A program made the translations under genes and the position numbers. Below are positions 30,470 to 38,767 of a stretch of DNA of 60,863 bases, piece after piece; position 1 is the stretch's first letter, and the number at the start of each line of letters is the position of its first letter. Origin of the DNA: Lysobacterales bacterium. GTDB taxonomy: Bacteria; Pseudomonadota; Gammaproteobacteria; Xanthomonadales; Rhodanobacteraceae. The stretch lies in the NCBI GenBank assembly GCA_015655335.1, contig JAATFF010000115.1, positions 1-60,863 on the forward strand. Direction: 5' to 3'. The notes beneath the pieces are model-generated. The model saw only the letters and a list, made by a program, of their open reading frames with translations, did no database searches and was not told the origin of the DNA.

Positions 30470-31456
30470 TGGAGTTACCAGGGTTTCGTGGACACGGGAT
30501 CAGTGCCGCTTGATCGCTGCCTCGTAGCTAGATGGACTCATGCCTTGTAAATAGCTGTGGTGGCGTACTGAATTGTAGAAATTTTCTATGTAGTCTGAAA
30601 TATCATCGAGCGCTAGAGCTCTGTTTTTGTAAATCCGTTTCTTGATACGTTCCTTCTTGAGGCTGCCGAAGAAGGATTCAGCTACGGCGTTATCCCAGCA
30701 ATTTCCTTTGCGACTCATGCTCGGTTCAAGGTGATTGTCTCGACAGAAGCGACGCCAATCGTCGCTTCCAAATTGACAGCCTTGATCCGAATGAATGATC
30801 GTTTTACGCGGATGTCGACTACGAACGGCCATCAGCACAGCGTCGAGCACGAGCTGCCGATGAATTGTGGCACGCGTTGCCCAACCAACAATCTTGCGTG
30901 AGAACAGATCCATGACAACCGCCAAGTACAGCCAGCCCTCCCATGTGCGAATGTACGTGATGTCGGTCACCCAGACCTTGTTCGGTTGAGCAACATCGAA
31001 ATTACGTTCGACGAGATTTGGCACCAGAACTGATGGCTTGCCGACAGAGTAATGGCGCGTTCGGTAGCCGTGCAGCGCCATGATCTTGTTTTCTCTCATG
31101 AGTCGTTCGACGCGATGCTTGCTGCACGTTTCACCCGCTTCTCTCAGATCCAGAAAAATCCGAGGTGCCCCGTAAATTCCGTGGCTGGCCTTGAAGGAGG
31201 CACGAATCAGGCGTAGGAGTCGAGCGTCTTCTTGAGCGCGATCGGAGATGGGTTTCTGTAACCAGGCGTAGTAGCCGCTCGGCGCGACACCTAACTCCGA
31301 ACACATGGCCTGCACAGTGAACTGTTTGCTATGCGCCTTGATGAATTCATACGTAAGCCGGGTTCTCGGATTTCGTGATGGCGTGGCCATTCCCACCTCC
31401 GGACAGATCTTCTTACCTATTGGTTATAGACTGTCCACGAAACCCTGGTAACTCCA
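30470..31456 (-). mobile_element. Single-ORF IS3-type insertion sequence (IS-3), apparently intact
   Basis: 987 bp bounded by perfect 25-bp inverted repeats (30470-30494 and 31432-31456), each reading inward TGGAGTTACCAGGGTTTCGT then GGACA. It contains one full-length transposase gene on the minus strand and no orfA. No target duplication is visible, which fits an adjacent deletion in IS-2. Confidence 0.9.
30500..31396 (-). CDS. IS3-family DDE transposase (OrfB-type), full length
   Basis: 298 residues with an OrfB layout: HTH_21 region (about 15-110, GVAPSGYYAW, YGAPRIFLDLREAG) and an rve/DDE core. The catalytic residues are visible: Asp in VTDITYI, Asp in HSDQGCQFG, and Glu in NAVAESFFGSLKKE. 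The start lies only 36 bp inside the right inverted repeat, so the element has no room for an orfA upstream. It may be a compact single-gene variant or a deletion derivative. Intact repeats and an uninterrupted frame suggest it moved most recently of the three elements. Confidence 0.92.
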   Translation of the reverse strand: MGMATPSRNPRTRLTYEFIKAHSKQFTVQAMCSELGVAPSGYYAWLQKPISDRAQEDARLLRLIRASFKASHGIYGAPRIFLDLREAGETCSKHRVERLMRENKIMALHGYRTRHYSVGKPSVLVPNLVERNFDVAQPNKVWVTDITYIRTWEGWLYLAVVMDLFSRKIVGWATRATIHRQLVLDAVLMAVRSRHPRKTIIHSDQGCQFGSDDWRRFCRDNHLEPSMSRKGNCWDNAVAESFFGSLKKERIKKRIYKNRALALDDISDYIENFYNSVRHHSYLQGMSPSSYEAAIKRH

Positions 31457-31728
31457 GCGATCCGCTACTGAACGTGGGGGGACGTCGGGGCAAGCCCACT
31501 CAGAACGCTTACATCGAACGCTTCAACCGTACCTTTCGAACGGAAGTCCTGGATCGTTATGTCTTCACCACGCTCGATGAGGTACGCCGCATGGCCGAGG
31601 ACTGGCGACACCGTTACAACCAGGTATCAGCAAATTCTTGCGGAGCCTGGCCTGGACAAGTACCCCCGTAAATACCCCCATCAACGGCGAGCTTGAGCGG
31701 TACGGGATGAGATTTCCTGAGACTCTAC

Positions 31729-31769
31729 AAACACAAAAAAGCCCGCTTTATGCGGGCTTTTTTGTGTTT
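31729..31769 (-). terminator. Terminator downstream of tRNA-Leu
   Basis: Perfect 18-bp inverted repeat (AAACACAAAAAAGCCCGC, 5-base loop, complement) with A/T tracts on both sides. It lies 35 bases past the tRNA 3' end on the minus strand. The stretch 31624-31728 holds no recognisable gene. Confidence 0.85.
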
Positions 31770-31803
31770 TTGAGATGTGCTGCTACTAGCTGAAACGCGC
31801 AAT

Positions 31804-31889
31804 TGGTACCGGTGATAGGACTCGAACCTACACGACATCGCTGCCAGTGGATTTTGAGTCCACCGCGTCTACCATTCCGCCACACCGGC
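31804..31889 (-). tRNA. tRNA-Leu (anticodon CAA)
   Basis: Read on the minus strand from 31889. The 86-nt gene has a GCCGGTG acceptor arm (with a terminal G-U pair), D-arm, anticodon stem GTGGA/TCCAC with loop CTCAAAA (anticodon CAA, reads UUG), a long class II variable arm (TGGCAGCGATGTCGTGT region), T-loop GGTTCGAGTCC and an encoded CCA. It lies just right of the IS-bounded island, but no copy of its 3' end is seen at the left border. Confidence 0.95.
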
Positions 31890-31916
31890 AGGGAACGAAC
31901 GCCTATTATGCCGGGT

Positions 31917-32498
31917 TCAATTGACCGGGTCGAGACTTAGCTGGCGATCGGAGCGTTCGTAGCCATGGTCCTCGCCTTTAGGCTGGAACACGGCGCAATG
32001 GGTCATGTTGCCGGAGTAGATGTGGAGGCTCACGGCGACGGTGTCGTCGCTGGGGTTACGGATGGTGTGGTACTCGTGGGGCGGGATCAGGCTGCCGGCG
32101 GAGCCAGGACCGGCCTGGATCGAGCCGACGGGCTGGAACTGGCAAAGGTCGCCCTTATCGGCCAGCCGCTCGTACTGCACCACTTCCAGTGCGCCGCTCC
32201 AGACGCCCTCGACGCACCACATGCCGCAATGGTCGTGAATAGGGGTGCCTTGGCCGGGGCCCCAGGTCATCGCAACGACGCAGTAGCCCAGATCATCGCT
32301 GTGGTACAGCTCGCGGCGGGCGTAGCGGTTCTCGGCGGTCTCGAACACGCACTCGGGCAGGGTGATTTCCTTGCTGCGAATGAGCTTGCACAGGCTGTTG
32401 CGCAGGCTATCGGTGATAGCGGGTGTGGAGTCTTTGGCGACAGCTTCGTCGATCGCGTGGATCAACTTCTGACAGCCGGGAAATTCTGTGGTGAGCAT
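31917..32498 (-). CDS. Cysteine dioxygenase-family cupin protein
   Basis: 193 residues, cysteine dioxygenase type I family, non-heme iron enzymes that oxidise cysteine (or a related thiol such as 3-mercaptopropionate) to the sulfinate. Iron ligands are visible as the two His of PIHDHCGMWCVEG near 86-100 and the third in SLHIYSGNM. The C-terminal part includes SLIPPHEYHTIRN. The exact thiol substrate cannot be decided from sequence. It is divergent from the small monooxygenase-like gene, so the 125-bp spacer may carry promoters for both. Confidence 0.85.
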   Translation of the reverse strand: MLTTEFPGCQKLIHAIDEAVAKDSTPAITDSLRNSLCKLIRSKEITLPECVFETAENRYARRELYHSDDLGYCVVAMTWGPGQGTPIHDHCGMWCVEGVWSGALEVVQYERLADKGDLCQFQPVGSIQAGPGSAGSLIPPHEYHTIRNPSDDTVAVSLHIYSGNMTHCAVFQPKGEDHGYERSDRQLSLDPVN

Positions 32499-32623
32499 GG
32501 TGATCTCGGGTAAATCCAGGTTGCAGACAACCCTTATTGGACATCAATCCGGCTGAAGCCTACGTAAGGCTTCTCTGCTAGCCTTCTGCGATCAGTGCCT
32601 GATCCAGCCCGAAGGGGGCGTCC

Positions 32624-32941
32624 ATGGGTGCAATGGTGATTGTAGCTTACCGCCCCAAGCCGGGGTGTGAGGTCGAGTTGGATGCGTTGGTCCGCGAGCA
32701 CGTGCCGTGCCTGCGCACGCTGGGTCTGGTGACCGAGCGGCCGGCCCAGGCCATGCGCGCCAAGGACGGCACGATCGTGGAAGTCTTCGAATGGCTGGAT
32801 GGCGCCATCGAGGCGGCGCATTCGAGTCCGCGCGTGGTGGAGTTGTGGGAGCGCTTCTGCGCTGCTTGCGACTATGTGCCGCTGCGTGAGTTACCCGAAG
32901 CGGAAATGCTGTTCGCGGAATTCCAGCCGATGGCGCTTTAA
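32624..32941 (+). CDS. Small ABM-like (dimeric alpha/beta barrel) protein
   Basis: 105 residues. VIVAYRPKPGCEVELDALVREHVPCLRTLGL followed by KDGTIVEVFEWLDGAIEAAH gives the beta-alpha-beta pattern of the antibiotic biosynthesis monooxygenase/Dabb fold. Such proteins act as dimers on varied small molecules; the role here is unknown. The start carries an ATG two residues before a second in-frame ATG. Its stop overlaps the metX stop on the other strand, with no terminator between the convergent genes. Confidence 0.6.
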   Translation: MGAMVIVAYRPKPGCEVELDALVREHVPCLRTLGLVTERPAQAMRAKDGTIVEVFEWLDGAIEAAHSSPRVVELWERFCAACDYVPLRELPEAEMLFAEFQPMAL

Positions 32942-34038
32942 AGGCGCGCGAGAAAACCGCCGATCTCGCGACTGTAATTGTCGATATCGACCAGAAAGGC
33001 ATCATGGCCCTGAGGTGAGTTCAGCGCCACGAACTCCACCTGCGCGCCGGCGGCCTGGAGTCCTTCGGCAATCTGTTCTTGCTGTTCCAGCGGAAACAGA
33101 ATGTCGGTGCTTACGCCGATCACCATCGCCTGTTCGATATGAATGCGTTTCAGGCCTTCCAATACGCTGCCCTGGCCATACTCGGCGATATCGAACCAAT
33201 CGCTGGCTCGCGACAGGTACAAATAGCTGTTGGGATCGAAGGTGCGCACGAAGCGTTGCGCATGGCCTTCAAGATAAGACTCCACTTGGAATTCGAAGCC
33301 GAAGGGCTGTTCTTCGCGTTGTTCCGGATCGAGCCTGATGCGCGCGAATCGGCCGTTCCATTCCATCGCCGAACGATAGGTAATCACGCCAAGCTTGCGC
33401 GCGATGCTCATGCCGATATCGGGATAGTGCTCGTTGTCGTACTGGCCTTCGTTCCAGTGCGGATCGAGCCGGATCGCCTCGCGTTGCAGCGAACGAATGG
33501 CAATGGCGAACGGCTGCGCCTGCGGTGCTGTGTCCACGCTGATATGGGCACGCACGCTGCCAGGATGCAGCAGCATGTAAGCCAGCGCGCTCATGCCGCC
33601 CATGGAACAACCGATCAGACAGGCAAGCTTTTCGATTCCCAGGCTTGCGACCGTGGCGTGCGCGGCATGCGCAACGTCTTCGAGCGAAAGATCGGGAAAG
33701 CTCAGGCGATACGGTTCATCGGTGGCCGGGTCGATCGAGGCGGGGCAGGTGGAACCTTTGTCGCTACCCAACGAATTCACGCAGATCACGAACCAGCGCG
33801 TGGTGTTGATGGCCTTGCCCGGCCCAAGCATGTCTTCCCACCAGCCGGGCGACGTGTCGATGTCGTTAGCGGCTGCGTGGGCACTCGGTGAAAGGCCAGT
33901 CAGAATCAGTACCGCATTGTCGCGCGCCGTGTTCAGCGTGCCCCAGGTTTCGAAGGCAACGTGCGCGCCGTGCAGCGCACCGCCGCGCTTCATCGCAAAA
34001 GGCGAGGGCAGCTTGAAGTACTGGCGAGCATCGCTCAT
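32938..34038 (-). CDS. metX: MetX-family serine/homoserine O-acyltransferase
   Basis: Alpha/beta-hydrolase acyltransferase, 366 residues. Catalytic triad: nucleophile Ser145 in GCSMGG, Asp312 in STDILFP, His345 in QGHDAF. The GLSPSAHAAAND and VNSLGSDKGSTCPASIDP blocks resemble, from memory, the serine O-succinyltransferase (SST) found in Xanthomonadales more closely than classical homoserine O-acetyltransferase. The substrate may therefore be L-serine with succinyl-CoA (cysteine route) rather than homoserine (methionine route). It starts 9 bases after ccmI on the same strand and may be read from the end of the ccm operon. Confidence 0.85.
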   Translation of the reverse strand: MSDARQYFKLPSPFAMKRGGALHGAHVAFETWGTLNTARDNAVLILTGLSPSAHAAANDIDTSPGWWEDMLGPGKAINTTRWFVICVNSLGSDKGSTCPASIDPATDEPYRLSFPDLSLEDVAHAAHATVASLGIEKLACLIGCSMGGMSALAYMLLHPGSVRAHISVDTAPQAQPFAIAIRSLQREAIRLDPHWNEGQYDNEHYPDIGMSIARKLGVITYRSAMEWNGRFARIRLDPEQREEQPFGFEFQVESYLEGHAQRFVRTFDPNSYLYLSRASDWFDIAEYGQGSVLEGLKRIHIEQAMVIGVSTDILFPLEQQEQIAEGLQAAGAQVEFVALNSPQGHDAFLVDIDNYSREIGGFLARL

Positions 34039-34047
34039 TAGCTGTCC

Positions 34048-35109
34048 TTAGTCGTGCACTTTGTCGATCAGAATACGGATGGGCGCCGTGCTGTTGACGT
34101 CGACTACGCCCGCGTCGCCTTCCAGGTCGCCGGCTTGAGCAACGGCCTCGCCGCTATGGCTAACGCGTGCGCCAACGAAAACGCGTTGTACGGACGATAG
34201 CTTCATCGACGGCATCATGCCCATTTCATTCGTCAGCGTGACGGTGGCGGGTAGCTGGCCGGCGTCGATCCGAGTTATCGCGAGCGGCATCGGCGGCCCT
34301 TGTTCGGCGCGCGCGTAGACGAACACGGTGTCGCCGGCGGCAAGCTTTGTCTTGAGTGCGGGCGCCAATGCCACTTTCACTTGCAAGGCGGGACCTTGCG
34401 TAGCGCTGGGCGTCGCGGTGCTTGTACTTGACGGAGAGGCAGGCGCACGGCCGGTCCGCGCATCGGCGAGCGTAATCTGTTGCGCGACCGCCTGGGCAAC
34501 GGTAGAGCCGGGCTGCAGCTGCGGTTGCAGCAGACGCCACGTTGCCGCTGCGTCGGCGTACTGGCCTTCCTGAAAATCGCTGATGCCCAGCAGCCACAGT
34601 CCACGCTGATTGTCCGGCGCCAGCTTTACCGCCTGTTGCAGCAAATCGCGCGCGCGGCCCTGAATATGGTGATCCGGTCGCGCGGCCGAATCGGCTTCCG
34701 ACCAGCCGACCATCGCGTTCGTGTCGTTAGGTGTCAGCTGCAGCACATGTTCGAATGCTTTGCGTGCTTCATCCGGTTGCTGCATTTCGGTAGCGGCTTG
34801 CGCCAGCAACATCCAGCCTTGCGCGTCGTTGGGGTTGCTGGCCAGATGGGCGCGCAATTCGTCCAGCGCTTTGTTGATATCCATCGCGGTTTGCGTCTGC
34901 GCCGGTACGCCGCCGAGCGTAGAAGGCGTGCCCACTTTCAGATACAAACCTGCCGCGCCGACCGGTATAGCCAGCGCGATGAAAAGCATGAGCGCAAAAA
35001 CGCCGCGCGGACGACCTGCTTGCCGGCCTTGACGAAGCAATGGCAGCAACAACAAAACAAGCGCCACAGCAATCATCACTGTGGCGGCGATGTAGAAAAC
35101 GAGCTTCAC
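34048..35109 (-). CDS. ccmI: Cytochrome c biogenesis protein CcmI
   Basis: Apocytochrome c chaperone of System I. 353 residues: two N-terminal membrane segments (about 4-22 and 34-54) flank a short cytoplasmic loop, then a periplasmic TPR domain (about 75-215, WMLLAQAATEMQQPDEARKAFEHVLQLTPND) and a C-terminal beta-rich domain to 353. GTG 35109 is chosen as start because it overlaps the ccmH stop (GTGA) and gives the VKLVFYIAATVMI membrane N-terminus; TTG 35112 is possible. Last gene of the ccm operon, before metX. Confidence 0.9.
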   Translation of the reverse strand: MKLVFYIAATVMIAVALVLLLLPLLRQGRQAGRPRGVFALMLFIALAIPVGAAGLYLKVGTPSTLGGVPAQTQTAMDINKALDELRAHLASNPNDAQGWMLLAQAATEMQQPDEARKAFEHVLQLTPNDTNAMVGWSEADSAARPDHHIQGRARDLLQQAVKLAPDNQRGLWLLGISDFQEGQYADAAATWRLLQPQLQPGSTVAQAVAQQITLADARTGRAPASPSSTSTATPSATQGPALQVKVALAPALKTKLAAGDTVFVYARAEQGPPMPLAITRIDAGQLPATVTLTNEMGMMPSMKLSSVQRVFVGARVSHSGEAVAQAGDLEGDAGVVDVNSTAPIRILIDKVHD

Positions 35110-35549
35110 CAATCGTCCCCATTGTCGGTCGGCGCAGCCACCGTGTCGGCTCGGCTGCGTTTGCGTATCGTGTAACCCACCACGCAACCGCCCGCGATCA
35201 GGATCAGCAGTGGACCGAACCACAGCAGCCAGGTACGCGTATTGACCGGTGGGTCGTAGAGTACGAAGTCGGAATAGCGATCCACCAGATATTGCTTGAT
35301 CTGGGCGTCGCTCTTGCCCTGCTGCATCAGCTCGAACACTTTGTGCCGCAGATCGCGTGCGAAGTCGGCATTGGAGTCGGCAAGGTTTTCGTCCTGGCAG
35401 ACGAGGCAACGCAATTCGCTGGTGAGGTGTTGGAAGCGCAGCTCTTCGCCGTGATCGCGAAATGGCAAAGGATCGATGGCCTGAGCCATCGCAACGCCGG
35501 CGATGGCGATCAACATCAACAGTACCCAGGCGCGCAAAGCCTTGCCCAT
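35106..35549 (-). CDS. ccmH: Cytochrome c maturation protein CcmH
   Basis: Thiol-disulfide component that keeps the apocytochrome CXXCH reduced for heme ligation. 147 residues: signal peptide (about 1-22), periplasmic three-helix domain with the LRCLVCQ motif (Cys48, Cys51), and a C-terminal membrane anchor near 100-122. This is the short CcmH form; the TPR part is encoded separately as ccmI. Its ATG shares one base with the ccmG stop (TGATG) and its end overlaps ccmI. Confidence 0.93.
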   Translation of the reverse strand: MGKALRAWVLLMLIAIAGVAMAQAIDPLPFRDHGEELRFQHLTSELRCLVCQDENLADSNADFARDLRHKVFELMQQGKSDAQIKQYLVDRYSDFVLYDPPVNTRTWLLWFGPLLILIAGGCVVGYTIRKRSRADTVAAPTDNGDDW

Positions 35550-36091
35550 CACGGCGCTTCCTTTTGCAAAGCGTCGATGGCGGGCTTGAGTTGTTGTGCG
35601 ATGACATCGGGTGTAAGCGGGCCAATGCGCTTGTAGCGAATCACGCCCTTCCCATCGATGAGAAACGTTTCCGGCGCGCCGTACACGCCGAAATCGATGG
35701 CGGTGTGACCGGATGGATCGGCAATCACCATATCGTAGGGATTGCCATGCTGCGCGAGCCACGCTTTGGCGTCGGCAGCCTCGTCCTTGTAGTCGTAACC
35801 GATCACCGCAACACCCAGTTGCTTGGATTCCGCCATCAGCACTGGATGTTCCTGGCCGCACGCGAAACACCAGCTGGCGAAGACATTCACCAGATAGGGT
35901 TTGCCCAGCATGGAATCCTTGCTCACGATCTGCGCGGGATCATCCAGCTTGGGCAATGCGAACGCAGGCGCGGGTTTGTTGATCAGCGGTGACGGCACGG
36001 CGGTCGGATCGTGCGAGCTGTTCCACCAGATGCCGAAGCCGAGCAATGTGGCTAGCAATAGGAAAGCGAAGAACGGCAGCAGCCGGCTCAT
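35549..36091 (-). CDS. ccmG: Thiol:disulfide interchange protein CcmG/DsbE
   Basis: Membrane-anchored periplasmic thioredoxin-like reductant for cytochrome c maturation. 180 residues: an N-terminal TM anchor (about 4-22) and thioredoxin fold with active site WCFAC (Cys75, Cys78), the acidic GYDYKDEAADAKAWL insert, and the cis-Pro region GVYGAPETFLID. ATG 36091 overlaps the ccmF stop by 4 bases. Confidence 0.94.
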   Translation of the reverse strand: MSRLLPFFAFLLLATLLGFGIWWNSSHDPTAVPSPLINKPAPAFALPKLDDPAQIVSKDSMLGKPYLVNVFASWCFACGQEHPVLMAESKQLGVAVIGYDYKDEAADAKAWLAQHGNPYDMVIADPSGHTAIDFGVYGAPETFLIDGKGVIRYKRIGPLTPDVIAQQLKPAIDALQKEAP

Positions 36092-38061
36092 GCGCGCGAT
36101 TCCTGCGCAGGCGTAGTGATCGTTTGTGTCGCTTCCGCATCGCGCTTCACACGAAAGCGGCGATCCGCGGCGCTGACGAAACCGCCCAGCATCATGAAAA
36201 GACCGCCGCCCCAAATCCAGCGAATAAAGGGCTTGGTATACAGGCGCAATGCCCAGGCGCCTTCAATATGGTTCGCATCCATCGGCTCGCCGAGGGCGAC
36301 ATACAGATCGCGCGTGATACCTGGGTCGACTGCCGATTCGGTTTGAATCTGCTCGTGCGTGTACGTGCGCTTCTGCGGATGCATGACCGCAACGGGTGCG
36401 CCGTTTCGTGTGACGGTGACGACGCCTTGTTCGGCTTCCCAATTGGGGCCGGTCGTCTGGGTTACGCCGTCGAAACGGAACTCGTAACCGCCGACGGCAG
36501 CAACTTGGCCCGGCGACATACGCACGTCTCGCGTAACGCTGAGCGATTCGGAGAGCAGCACGCCGATCAGGAAGATCGCCACGCCAAAATGCGCCAGCAA
36601 CATGCCGGCCATCTCTGCCGGATAGCGACGACCGCGCGGCATCTCTCTCGCGCGCTTGACGATGTAGAGCACGACGCCCACGCCCACCCAGGCAGCACAG
36701 GCTACGCCCGCGATGGCCTTGAGTTGCCCTTGCACGAAAAACGCGGCGAGGATCGCGCATGCCGCCGCCGCGATACCTGCGCGCGCCAACACCTGTTTGA
36801 GTACCGGCACGTCGCTTTTGCCCCAGCGCAGGTAAGGCCCAAACGGAAGCAGCAACACCACCGGCAACATCAGTAAAGGAAACAGCAGACCGAAGTAGGG
36901 TGGTCCCACCGAAATCTTGCCCAGATTCAAGGCATCGCCGAGCAACGGAAACAACGTGCCGAGCAACACCATCGCGGCGGCCACCGTGAACATCAGATTG
37001 CCGATCAGAATGGCACTCTCGCGCGATACCAGGGCGAAGGCCCTGCCGCCGGCAACCTTGGGCGCGCGTAGTGCGTACAGCAGCAGCGAACCGCCGACCA
37101 CGAAGGCCAGGAAGCACAAGATGTACGTGCCGCGCCGCGGATCGGAGGCAAACGCGTGCACCGAGGTAAGAATGCCCGAGCGCACCAGGAAGGTGCCGAG
37201 CAGCGACAGTGAGAACGCGAACAGCGACAGCAGGATGGTCCAGGCGCGCAGCGAGCCGCGTTTTTCGGTGACGGCCTGCGCGTGGATCAGCGCCACGCCG
37301 ACCAGCCATGGCATAAAGCTGGCGTTCTCCACCGGATCCCAGAACCACCAGCCGCCCCAACCCAGTTCGGCGTAGGCCCACCAGCTACCGGCCACGATGC
37401 CGCAGGACAGGAAGCCCCATGCCGCATTGGTCCACGGCCGCGCCCAGCGCACCCACGCTTGCTCCATCGAGCCGCCCAGCAACGCCGCGATGGAAAACGC
37501 GAACGCCACCGAGAAACCCACATAGCCCATGTACAGCACCGGTGGATGGAAGGTCATGCCCGGGTCTTGCAGAACGGGATTGAGATCCGCGCCATCGGCA
37601 GGCATCGGCAACAAGCGACCGAACGGGTTGGACGTAAACAGGATGAAGCAGAGAAAGCCAACCGAGATGATGCCGAGTACGCTTAGGACGCGCGAAACAA
37701 ATACGTCGGGCAACTGTCGGCTGAACAGGGCGAGTGCCACTGTCCAGACATTGAGGATCAATACCCACAACAACATCGAACCTTCGTGCGCGCCCCACAC
37801 CGCGGCGATGCGGTAGTACCAGGGCAGCTGAAGGTTGGAGTTGTCGGCAACGTACTGCACCGAAAAATCGAAATGCAGGAAAGCCCACACCAAAATCGCA
37901 AAGGCCAGCGCCACGAAGACAGCTTGTCCGCTGGCTGCCGGTCTCGCCACCGCCATCAGCGCGCGGTTGCCGCGCCATGCGCCAAGCAGCGGCAGGATAC
38001 TTTGCGCCAGCGCCAACAGCAGCGCGAGGATCAGCGCAAGTTGACCGAGTTCAGGTGTCAT
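36088..38061 (-). CDS. ccmF: Heme lyase CcmF
   Basis: Integral-membrane core of the System I cytochrome c heme lyase, 657 residues with about 14-15 TM segments. The WWD heme-handling signature [20 protein letters not shown] lies near residues 230-250, and the [19 protein letters not shown] block near 172-190. It takes heme from holo-CcmE and attaches it to apocytochrome with CcmH/I. Overlaps ccmE and ccmG by 4 bases each. Confidence 0.96.
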   Translation of the reverse strand: MTPELGQLALILALLLALAQSILPLLGAWRGNRALMAVARPAASGQAVFVALAFAILVWAFLHFDFSVQYVADNSNLQLPWYYRIAAVWGAHEGSMLLWVLILNVWTVALALFSRQLPDVFVSRVLSVLGIISVGFLCFILFTSNPFGRLLPMPADGADLNPVLQDPGMTFHPPVLYMGYVGFSVAFAFSIAALLGGSMEQAWVRWARPWTNAAWGFLSCGIVAGSWWAYAELGWGGWWFWDPVENASFMPWLVGVALIHAQAVTEKRGSLRAWTILLSLFAFSLSLLGTFLVRSGILTSVHAFASDPRRGTYILCFLAFVVGGSLLLYALRAPKVAGGRAFALVSRESAILIGNLMFTVAAAMVLLGTLFPLLGDALNLGKISVGPPYFGLLFPLLMLPVVLLLPFGPYLRWGKSDVPVLKQVLARAGIAAAACAILAAFFVQGQLKAIAGVACAAWVGVGVVLYIVKRAREMPRGRRYPAEMAGMLLAHFGVAIFLIGVLLSESLSVTRDVRMSPGQVAAVGGYEFRFDGVTQTTGPNWEAEQGVVTVTRNGAPVAVMHPQKRTYTHEQIQTESAVDPGITRDLYVALGEPMDANHIEGAWALRLYTKPFIRWIWGGGLFMMLGGFVSAADRRFRVKRDAEATQTITTPAQESRA

Positions 38062-38528
38062 AGCTGCTGCTTGTCCGGCGTGGCGGATTCGTCGATGTGC
38101 TTGCCTTCGTGGGCTTTCGCCATCGCGTCTTTCAGTTCTTGCGGCATGTAGGTCTCATCGTGCTTGGCGAGCACTTCGGTGGCGACGAAGCGCGCACCGT
38201 CCATATGCCCCGTGGCGATCACGGATTGATCCTCGCGAAACAGATCCGGCAGGATGCCGGTGTATTCCACCGGCATCGCGCCCGCGGCATCGACCACGGT
38301 GAAGGTGACTTTGAGCGAATCGTTACTGCGTTGGATCGATCCCGCTTTCACCATGCCGCCAAGGCGGAAGTTTTTGTAGCGTGTCGCGTCGCCCGCTTGC
38401 ACCTGGGTCGGCGTGAACAGGTAATTCATGTTCTGCTGCAGGGCATAGACCACCAGAGCCGCTGCCACGGTCACAGCAACGAGCACGGCGATGATGAGGG
38501 TGAGTCGGCGTTGGCGCGTGGGGTTCAT
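38058..38528 (-). CDS. ccmE: Heme chaperone CcmE
   Basis: Periplasmic heme chaperone, 156 residues: N-terminal anchor (about 9-29), OB-fold domain, and the heme-binding HxxxY motif HDETY with His123 (covalent heme) and Tyr127. A flexible, charged C-terminal tail follows. Its stop overlaps the ccmF start. Confidence 0.96.
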   Translation of the reverse strand: MNPTRQRRLTLIIAVLVAVTVAAALVVYALQQNMNYLFTPTQVQAGDATRYKNFRLGGMVKAGSIQRSNDSLKVTFTVVDAAGAMPVEYTGILPDLFREDQSVIATGHMDGARFVATEVLAKHDETYMPQELKDAMAKAHEGKHIDESATPDKQQL

Positions 38529-38554
38529 AAGGAATAGGTGCTTTGTGGACGCGC

Positions 38555-38767
38555 TTAAGTTGCGGCCTTGGAGTTTCGGTTTGCGCGGTCTTTGCGTACG
38601 TCCTGCCGCGCCATTCTTGCGCGCAATTCACGCAGCAGGCGACGACGGCGAAACTGCGGCGCCAGCCAGTCGATCAGCAGCACGAGGAAGAACACACCAT
38701 AAGCCGGCCAGACATAGGCTGCGTAACCGCCCATGGCGAAGAATGCGGAGAGCGAACCGCCACTCAT
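38555..38767 (-). CDS. ccmD: Heme exporter protein CcmD
   Basis: Small one-TM protein of 70 residues needed to release holo-CcmE from the CcmABC complex. The single membrane segment ([20 protein letters not shown]) is at about 18-37, followed by a strongly basic cytoplasmic tail [12 protein letters not shown]. The Tyr just before and within the TM fits the family. Start 38767 overlaps the ccmC stop by 4 bases. Confidence 0.9.
   Translation of the reverse strand: MSGGSLSAFFAMGGYAAYVWPAYGVFFLVLLIDWLAPQFRRRRLLRELRARMARQDVRKDRANRNSKAAT

Larger units (their letters stand above)
29916..31487 (+). mobile_element. IS3-family element IS-2 (decayed, interrupted by IS-3)
   Basis: The ends are imperfect inverted repeats beginning CGACGT (left CGACGTACCCCCGAGATTG, right complement CGACGTCCCCCCACGTTC). 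The element is flanked by a direct GGGC duplication (29912-29915 and 31488-31491), the size expected for IS3 elements. It holds an intact orfA and the first part of orfB. Most of orfB is gone where IS-3 sits: only 31 bp of IS-2 remain to the right of IS-3. Confidence 0.8.
29823..31623 (+). pseudogene. IS3-family transposase OrfB remnant (IS-1), split by IS-2
   Basis: Two pieces of one OrfB. Piece one, 29823-29915, contains the catalytic-core motif RLDNGPEF and ends HIQPG. Piece two, 31492-31623, resumes KPTQNAYIERFNRTFRTEVL and includes the catalytic Glu region, ending at WRHRYN. Removing 29916-31491 (IS-2 plus one 4-base target copy) rejoins the frame exactly as HIQPG-KPTQNAY. The N-terminal half of OrfB and the true right end are missing. 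It has the same orientation as the OrfA fragment at 22530. Confidence 0.85.

Noticed and set aside
30467-31460. Target-site duplication for IS-3
   Set aside because: Flanks (CGGG on the left, GCGA on the right) do not match for 3-5 bases; an adjacent deletion in IS-2 is the better explanation.
31804-31889. tRNA-Leu as attachment site of the island
   Set aside because: No direct repeat of the tRNA 3' end is found near the left border and no integrase gene is present; IS remnants explain both borders.
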